From Bradyrhizobium sp. CCBAU 51627 (GTDB lineage: Bacteria; Pseudomonadota; Alphaproteobacteria; Rhizobiales; Xanthobacteraceae): a stretch of 64,000 nt of DNA. Where the stretch lies: positions 372,001 through 436,000 of the forward strand of contig NZ_LBJG01000024.1 of NCBI RefSeq assembly GCF_028128765.1, written 5' to 3'. Below, one piece after another: positions 57,486 to 64,000 of the stretch (the first letter of the stretch is position 1; every line of letters begins with the position of its first letter). Under the pieces are notes generated by a model. It saw only the letters and a program-made list of their open reading frames with translations. It made no database searches and was not told where the DNA came from. A program made the position numbers and the translations under genes.

Positions 57486-58655
57486 ATGGCCAGGATCAGG
57501 GTCGGACTCGTCGGCTGCGGCTTCGTGTCGGAGCTGCATATGTATGCGTTGCGGCGCGTCTACGGCGTGGACGTCGAGGTTGCGGCTGTTGCCGCGCGCG
57601 GCGAGCACGTGGTCGAATTCGCCGCCCGGCATGGCATCCCGCGCGTCTATCGCAGCTTCGCTGAACTGATCGCCGACGGCGCGCTTGACGTCGTCGACAT
57701 CTGCACGCCGCCCAATCTGCATGCCGAGATGATCGTGGCAGCCATGCAGGCCGGCAAGCACGTCATCTGTGAAAAGCCCTTTGCCGGCTATTTCGGCCGT
57801 CACGGCGACGGGCAGCCGATCGGCAAGCACGTGCCGAAGGCGCTGATGTACGAACGCGTGCTCGAGGAGATGGACGCCACCCGCGCCGCAATCGAGCGCA
57901 CCGGAAAGCTCTTCATGTATGCCGAGGACTGGATTTACGCGCCAGCGGTGACCAAGACCGCCGAGATCCTCAAGGCGACGAAAGACAAGATCCTGTTCAT
58001 GAAGGGCGAGGAGAGCCATTCCGGCTCGCATGCGGCGCACGCCGCGCAATGGGCGATGACCGGCGGTGGCTCGTTGATCCGAATGGGCTGCCATCCGCTC
58101 TCGGCCGTGCTCTATCTCAAGCAGGTCGAGGCGCGCGCGCGAGGGGAGAGGATCCATGTCGCCAGCGTCACCGGCGATGTCGGCAACGTCACCGCCTGCC
58201 TCAAGCCGGAGGAGCGCAGCTACATCAAGGCCAATCCTGTCGACGTCGAGGACTGGGGCACGCTGACTGCAACCTTCTCCGACGGCACCAAGGCCACCGT
58301 GTTCTCCGGCGACATGATCATGGGCGGTGTGCGCAATCTGATCGAGACCTATACCTCAGGTGGCTCGTTGTTCGCCAATATTACCCCGAACAATCATCTG
58401 ATGAGCTACCAGACGAGCGAGGAGAAACTGGCTCCGGTCTACATCACTGAGAAGGTCGACCGCAAAACCGGGTGGCAATATGTCTGCCTCGAGGAGGAGT
58501 GGACGCGCGGCTATCTGCAGGAGATTCAGGATTTCATGGAATGCGCCGCGACCGGACGGCAGCCGCTGTCGGACCTTGCGCTCGCTTGCGAGACGATCAA
58601 GGTCAATTACGCCGGATACTGGGCGGCGGAAGAGGGGCGAAGGGTAGTGCTGTAG
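57486..58655 (+). CDS. Gfo/Idh/MocA family oxidoreductase
   Basis: The 389-residue protein has the NAD(P)-binding GLVGCGFVSELHMYALRRV at residues 7-25, the conserved EKPFA motif at 96-100 with the catalytic lysine, and a C-terminal alpha/beta sugar-binding domain with WAMTGGGSLIRMGCHPLSA. An insertion follows EKP (FGRHGDGQPIGKHV) that is longer than usual. Such enzymes oxidise sugars, inositol or related polyols. AGAAGGGGG lies upstream of the start. A transcript downstream hits a palindromic repeat. Confidence 0.88.
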   Translation: MARIRVGLVGCGFVSELHMYALRRVYGVDVEVAAVAARGEHVVEFAARHGIPRVYRSFAELIADGALDVVDICTPPNLHAEMIVAAMQAGKHVICEKPFAGYFGRHGDGQPIGKHVPKALMYERVLEEMDATRAAIERTGKLFMYAEDWIYAPAVTKTAEILKATKDKILFMKGEESHSGSHAAHAAQWAMTGGGSLIRMGCHPLSAVLYLKQVEARARGERIHVASVTGDVGNVTACLKPEERSYIKANPVDVEDWGTLTATFSDGTKATVFSGDMIMGGVRNLIETYTSGGSLFANITPNNHLMSYQTSEEKLAPVYITEKVDRKTGWQYVCLEEEWTRGYLQEIQDFMECAATGRQPLSDLALACETIKVNYAGYWAAEEGRRVVL

Positions 58656-58689
58656 TGGCCAGAGTCGCAGATGAGCTGCTTCAGCGCTC

Positions 58690-58786
58690 GCCCCGCTTGC
58701 GGAGAGAGGGTTGGGGTGAGGGAGGAGTCTCCGCTGGGTTGGTGACAGGGGAGTTTGCGGAGAGTCCACAAGCGGGGCGAAGAACC
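58690..58786. repeat. Long imperfect palindromic repeat region
   Basis: GCTCGCCCCGCTTG and CAAGCGGGGCGA lie at the two ends, with GAGAGGGTTGGGGTGAGGG-type sequence within. The layout resembles the palindromic repeat at 52.0 kb. It lies between two converging genes and probably ends both transcripts. Confidence 0.55.
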
Positions 58787-58791
58787 GCGCC

Positions 58792-60102
58792 TCACGCCCC
58801 GTAGGTCGATCCCTTCGGCAGCGGAAACACCGGATCCTGCGTGCGGATGTTGGTCGGCCACACCACCGAGATGTGCTCGCCAGCGTTCTGCATCACCACC
58901 GGCGTCGAACGTTCGTTCTGGCCGGAGAGCGGCGTGCCCGGCGGGAAGAACTTCACGCCGTAGCCCTGGATGGTGCCGCCCGCGGGGATGTCGACGTCGA
59001 GTGCGGCCTTGCGAATGGCGTCCGGCTCGAAGCTGCCGTACTTCTCCTTGGCCACCGGCAGCACGTTGTTGAGCAGCACCCAGGTCTGGTTGAAGCCCAT
59101 CGAGCAGTGCGGCGGCACGTCGGTCGCCCCGGTCCTGGCCTTGTAGCGCGTGACCATCGCGTTGATCAGATCGCCCATACCGGGCGCGAGCTTGGACGGA
59201 TCGAGCAGCTGCGCCGGGACCGGATCGATATTGCAGAAATGGTCGATGTCGGCGCCGAAGGTCGCGCGCAACTTGTCGAGTTGGCTGTAGCCGGCGCCGG
59301 CGCCGAACAGCATCTTGAACCGAAGTCCGCTCTCGCGCGCCTGGCGCAGGAACAGGGTGATGTCGGGATTGTAGCCGGCGTGCGAGATCACATCGACCTT
59401 GGCGCGCTTGAGCTTGGTCACAAGCACGGAAAGATCGGGCGCGGAGGCCGAATAGCCCTCGCGCAGCACGACCTGGATGCCGGCCTCCTTGGCATAGGCC
59501 TCGTCGGCCGCGGCGACGCCGACGCCATAGGGGCCATCCTCGTGGATCAGCGCGACCTTGACGTCCTTGGGCTCCGTGCCGAGCTTGGCCTTCGCGTGCT
59601 CGGTGAGGAAGCCGGCGAACGCCTGTCCGTATTGATCCGAGTGGATCTGCGCGCGAAACACATATTGCAGGTTCTTGTCCTTGAACACGGCGGTCGACAC
59701 CGCGGTCGTGATCCAGAGGATCTTCTTCTGCTGCTCGACCTTCGCCGCCATCGGCACTGCATGGGCGCTGGAATAGACCCCGTCGATGATGTCGATCTTT
59801 TCCTGGCTGATCAGCCGCTCGGCCTCGTTGATGGCGACATCCGCCTTGCTCTGGGAGTCGGCGGCGACGGGCACGATCTTGGTCTTGCCGCCGATGCCGC
59901 CCTTCTCGTTGACGAGATCGATGGCGATCTGCGCGCCGACCGAGGAGGCGACCGAACCGCCCGCCGCGAATGGTCCGGTGAGATCGTAGATCAGGCCGAT
60001 GCGCAAATTCTCGGCTTGCGCCTGGGCCCGGGTCCAATCGAGGCTGAATGTGGCGGCGGCAGCCGCCGTACCCTTCAGCAGCTGCCTGCGTGAAGTCGGC
60101 AT
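58792..60102 (-). CDS. LivK-type ABC substrate-binding protein exported by Tat
   Basis: The 436-residue protein has a twin-arginine signal (SRRQLLKG with R5-R6, then a hydrophobic stretch) and a type I periplasmic receptor fold with RIGLIYDLTGPFAAGGS and the DGVYSSAHAVPMAAKVEQ segment. No membrane or ATPase genes are adjacent, so it is an orphan receptor. It could serve the receptor-less LivGFHM-like system at 31-34.7 kb, an inference from gene content only. GGAGGGAGGG precedes the start. Tat export suggests folding before secretion. Confidence 0.88.
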   Translation of the reverse strand: MPTSRRQLLKGTAAAAATFSLDWTRAQAQAENLRIGLIYDLTGPFAAGGSVASSVGAQIAIDLVNEKGGIGGKTKIVPVAADSQSKADVAINEAERLISQEKIDIIDGVYSSAHAVPMAAKVEQQKKILWITTAVSTAVFKDKNLQYVFRAQIHSDQYGQAFAGFLTEHAKAKLGTEPKDVKVALIHEDGPYGVGVAAADEAYAKEAGIQVVLREGYSASAPDLSVLVTKLKRAKVDVISHAGYNPDITLFLRQARESGLRFKMLFGAGAGYSQLDKLRATFGADIDHFCNIDPVPAQLLDPSKLAPGMGDLINAMVTRYKARTGATDVPPHCSMGFNQTWVLLNNVLPVAKEKYGSFEPDAIRKAALDVDIPAGGTIQGYGVKFFPPGTPLSGQNERSTPVVMQNAGEHISVVWPTNIRTQDPVFPLPKGSTYGA

Positions 60103-60555
60103 CCTATCCCTCCCTCCGAACGGTCGTTTGCGACTGGCCTTATTTTTTCGGCGAGTATTTGGAGGCCGTGCATGAAAGTCAACATGCGCCGCACCAGGCA
60201 ATTCGGACGCGCAGCCGTCCATGGTCGCATCGGCATTTTTCCCTGAGTCTCATTTTTTTGCGCTGCCGGTCCCTTGGTTCGCAATCATTCGATCGCCCTG
60301 CATCAGGCCGGACGCGAACATCCGCTTGTGACGCGTATGTTTTCGGCTCTCATCGCGACGCCACATCGTCTCCCGCAATTGTGATGGTTTTGCTCCCTCA
60401 GCGTTCGCTGCAGGTCGGACGTACACCCGAATTCGGCTTGTGCGCATCAGAGGCCGCGTGCCATCCTAGCCGGGCAAATTGCACGGGAAGCCCAATTCCC
60501 GGCTTGGCGATCGCGCCGCGTTAAGGGTGGAACACAAGAGCTCAGGAGAAGAGAT
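60103..60555. other. Divergent gap between the orphan receptor and the sugar ABC operon
   Basis: No gene is visible. The gap holds two divergent promoter regions. A palindrome CGGGAA-gcccaa-TTCCCG at 60484-60501 lies 55-70 bases before the sugar receptor start and could be an operator. T-rich tracts near 60140 and 60255 lack clear promoter partners. Confidence 0.4.
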
Positions 60556-61686
60556 ATGGTGTGGACGCTTCGTTTGGCGGGGCTGGCTTGCGTCGGCCTG
60601 TTGCTGTCTCCGGTCTGTGCCCTGGCCGGGCCGAAGGTCGTGTCCGGCCCGGGCGCCGATCCCGCATGCTTCAAGCCCTGGTCGTCCCAGACCAAGTTCT
60701 TCCAGTGGCCCAAGAAGGCCGGCCCTTACAAGATTGCGCTCGTCAACGGTTTCGTCGGCAACACCTGGCGCATCCAGATGGTGAAGACAGCCAAGGCCTT
60801 CGCCGCGCAGCCGGGCATCAAGGAGAACATCAAGGAGTTCAAGGTCGTGTCGACCGGCACCGATGTTGCAGCGCAACTCGGTGCGATGGAGGACTTCATC
60901 AATCAGGGCTTTGACGCCATCGTCACCATCGCGGTGGCGCCCGATGGCTTCGACCGCATCATCCGCCTCGCCGACAAGAACAATGTCGTCGTGGTGCCCT
61001 TCGACAACATCCTCGATACCGACAAGGTGATGATGGTCAACGAGGACCAGAAGGAAATGGGCCGGATGTCGGCGAAGTGGCTCATCGACGAGAGCGGCAA
61101 GAAGAGCGGCGACATCCTCGAGGTCCGAGGCCTGCCCGGCAATTCGGTCGATCGCGACCGGCATCTCGGCTTCCGCGAGGTCATGGAGGCGCCGGGCAAC
61201 AGCTTCAAGATCACCGAAGTGGTCGGCAATTGGGACACCGGCACCTCGCAGAAGGTGACGGCGGACGCGCTCGCCGTGCACGGCCATTTCGACGGCATCT
61301 TCACGCAGGGCGGCTCCGATGGCACGGTCCAGGCCTTGATGGCGGCGAAGCACCCCTTTGTGCCGATGTCGGGCGAGGGCGAGAACGAGTACCGCAAGCA
61401 GATCGCCGATCACGCCAAGGACGGCCTCAAGGGGATGTCCTACGGCCAGTCGCCGGCGCTGGTCGCGATCGCCACCAAGGCGGCGATTTCTGCGTTGCAG
61501 GGCAACGTCATGCCGCAGCTCATCTCGATCCCGATTCCGGTTGCGACCTACAAGGACCTGAAGCCCGGCGTCAATTACTGGCCGGACCTCAACGCAAACT
61601 TCTTTGCGCCGAACCAGTTCACGCCCTGCGGCGTCAACTTCACGGCACCGGAGATCATGTCGCAGAGCGAAAAGAATACGCAGTGA
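60556..61686 (+). CDS. Sugar ABC substrate-binding protein (RbsB-like)
   Basis: The 376-residue protein has a signal peptide (VCALA, about residue 24) and a type I receptor fold with VNGFVGNTWRIQMVKTAKAF, FDAIVTIAVAPDGFDRII and EVRGLPGNSVDRDRHLGF, as in ribose/monosaccharide-type receptors. It is followed by an ATPase with two ABC domains and a permease, a complete RbsBAC-type set. AGGAGAAGAG precedes the start. Sugar or polyol identity is unknown. Confidence 0.88.
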   Translation: MVWTLRLAGLACVGLLLSPVCALAGPKVVSGPGADPACFKPWSSQTKFFQWPKKAGPYKIALVNGFVGNTWRIQMVKTAKAFAAQPGIKENIKEFKVVSTGTDVAAQLGAMEDFINQGFDAIVTIAVAPDGFDRIIRLADKNNVVVVPFDNILDTDKVMMVNEDQKEMGRMSAKWLIDESGKKSGDILEVRGLPGNSVDRDRHLGFREVMEAPGNSFKITEVVGNWDTGTSQKVTADALAVHGHFDGIFTQGGSDGTVQALMAAKHPFVPMSGEGENEYRKQIADHAKDGLKGMSYGQSPALVAIATKAAISALQGNVMPQLISIPIPVATYKDLKPGVNYWPDLNANFFAPNQFTPCGVNFTAPEIMSQSEKNTQ

Positions 61687-61751
61687 CCACACTTCGGATG
61701 TCCCGATTGCGGCCCGGCCTTGGCCGGGCCGCCGCTGCGTGAGCCCCCGCC

Positions 61752-63291
<1,540 letters not shown>

Positions 63292-63299
<8 letters not shown>

Positions 63300-64000
63300 C
63301 GATATCGCCATCAGGCTTCGCCAGAACATCGGCATCGTCACCGCTGTTCTGCTGTTTTCCATTCTCTATCTGCTCTACAATTTCGCCCACCCCAGGGGCT
63401 TCTCGTCGGCGGTTCTGGTGCAGAACGGCGACGAGATCTTCGCGCTCGCCATGCTGGCGATGGCCCAGACCGTTCCGGTGCTGGCGTCGGGCCTTGATCT
63501 CTCCGTCGGCGCCGTCATGACCATGGTGGGGTGTTTCGCGAGCTATCTGCTCACGGGGGCCGCAGACGGCACGCCGCTGCATCTCGACATCTTCGGCCTG
63601 CAACTCGGCCTTGGCTCCTTTCCGGGTGGGGTGAGCGGCATCCTGCTCGGGATCGTCGTGTGCCTTGCGACCGGCACGCTGGCCGGCTTCATCAATGGCT
63701 GCATCGTCGTCTATGGACGCATCCAGCCGATCATCGCGACGCTCGCGACCGGCGCGGTCTATATCGGCATCGCGCTGTTCCTGCGGCCGACGCCGGGCGG
63801 CAAGATCGACGAGGATCTCAACTGGGCGATGACCAATTCGCTCGGAGACTTTGCCGCGACCGTTCATATCTTCGATGACGGCGCCGCGAGCTGGTTTGCG
63901 CCAGTGGCCTGGATCCCGGTGCCGTTCGTGCTGCTCATCCTGATCGCGCTGCTGGTCTGGGTGCCGTTCCGCCGCTCGGTGCTCGGCCGCGCCGTCTATG
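63292..64000 (+). CDS. Sugar ABC permease (RbsC type), truncated by the window end
   Basis: The 236 residues present show the N-terminal helices of a BPD_transp_2 permease, with ALAMLAMAQTVPVLASGLDLSVGAVMTM as the conserved segment and GRIQPIIATLATGAVYIGIAL further on. It begins inside the ATPase gene. The C-terminal part lies beyond the window. The N-terminal helix and LDLSVGA motif are typical of ribose/xylose-type systems. Confidence 0.9.

Overview
The window looks like a chromosomal segment of a Bradyrhizobium-type alphaproteobacterium. The evidence is high GC with strong third-position bias, the order thyA-folA-hflK-hflC-DUF2065-degP-serB-miaA-ilvI-ilvH-ilvC, many ABC uptake systems, and several kinds of intergenic palindromic repeat that resemble those of Bradyrhizobium genomes. 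I see no rRNA, tRNA, CRISPR array, phage or insertion sequence.

Layout. 0-1 kb: a split chromate-transporter pair (chrA halves) broken by five single-base indels. 1-3.3 kb: tctB-tctA. 3.4-9.4 kb: thyA-GNAT-folA, then the hflK-hflC-DUF2065-degP membrane and periplasmic proteolysis block. 9.5-17.5 kb: serB and miaA diverge with 11 bp between start codons, then ilvI-ilvH behind a leader-peptide attenuator, a methyltransferase, two exporters and ilvC. 17.9-19.3 kb: a haem-type membrane protein and a divergent TetR regulator, with two matching palindromes between them. 19.5-24.5 kb: an LTA-synthase-like sulfatase and a NEW3-protein/ATPase/permease operon. 24.6-31.1 kb: an osmoprotectant-type ABC system with a permease-receptor fusion, a taurine/nitrate-type ABC system with a cupin on the opposite strand inside it, and a Nudix hydrolase. 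31.1-35.6 kb: a branched-chain-type ABC system lacking its binding protein, overlapped by a PPK2 kinase. 36-41 kb: a large MscS-like channel, a tctC remnant, palindromic repeats and malic enzyme. 41-45.3 kb: a cupin facing a winged-helix/TolB/TPR regulator, BlaI with a ruined M56 partner, an RlpA lipoprotein and small ORFs. 45.3-52.3 kb: a 895-residue Baeyer-Villiger monooxygenase/esterase fusion, a secreted carboxylesterase lacking its nucleophile, a DODA-type dioxygenase and a SemiSWEET. 52.4-55 kb: glgC-glgA. 55.4-64 kb: a Tyr/Gly-rich exported protein, a CmcJ/NvfI-type oxidoreductase, a minimal RlpA-like protein, a Gfo/Idh/MocA oxidoreductase, an orphan Tat-exported LivK-type receptor, and a sugar ABC operon cut by the window end.

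How it fits together. The left third is conserved housekeeping: thymidylate and folate metabolism, membrane-protein quality control, and serine and branched-chain amino acid synthesis. The rest is largely scavenging and signalling, with at least five uptake systems. Three loci (chrA, the M56 peptidase, tctC) are decaying, each leaving intact partners. The most unusual items are the monooxygenase-esterase fusion with an altered family fingerprint, the nucleophile-less esterase, the NEW3-coupled transporter, the permease-receptor fusion, and the regulator with decamer repeats beside a cupin. All functions are read from sequence alone; no database search was possible.
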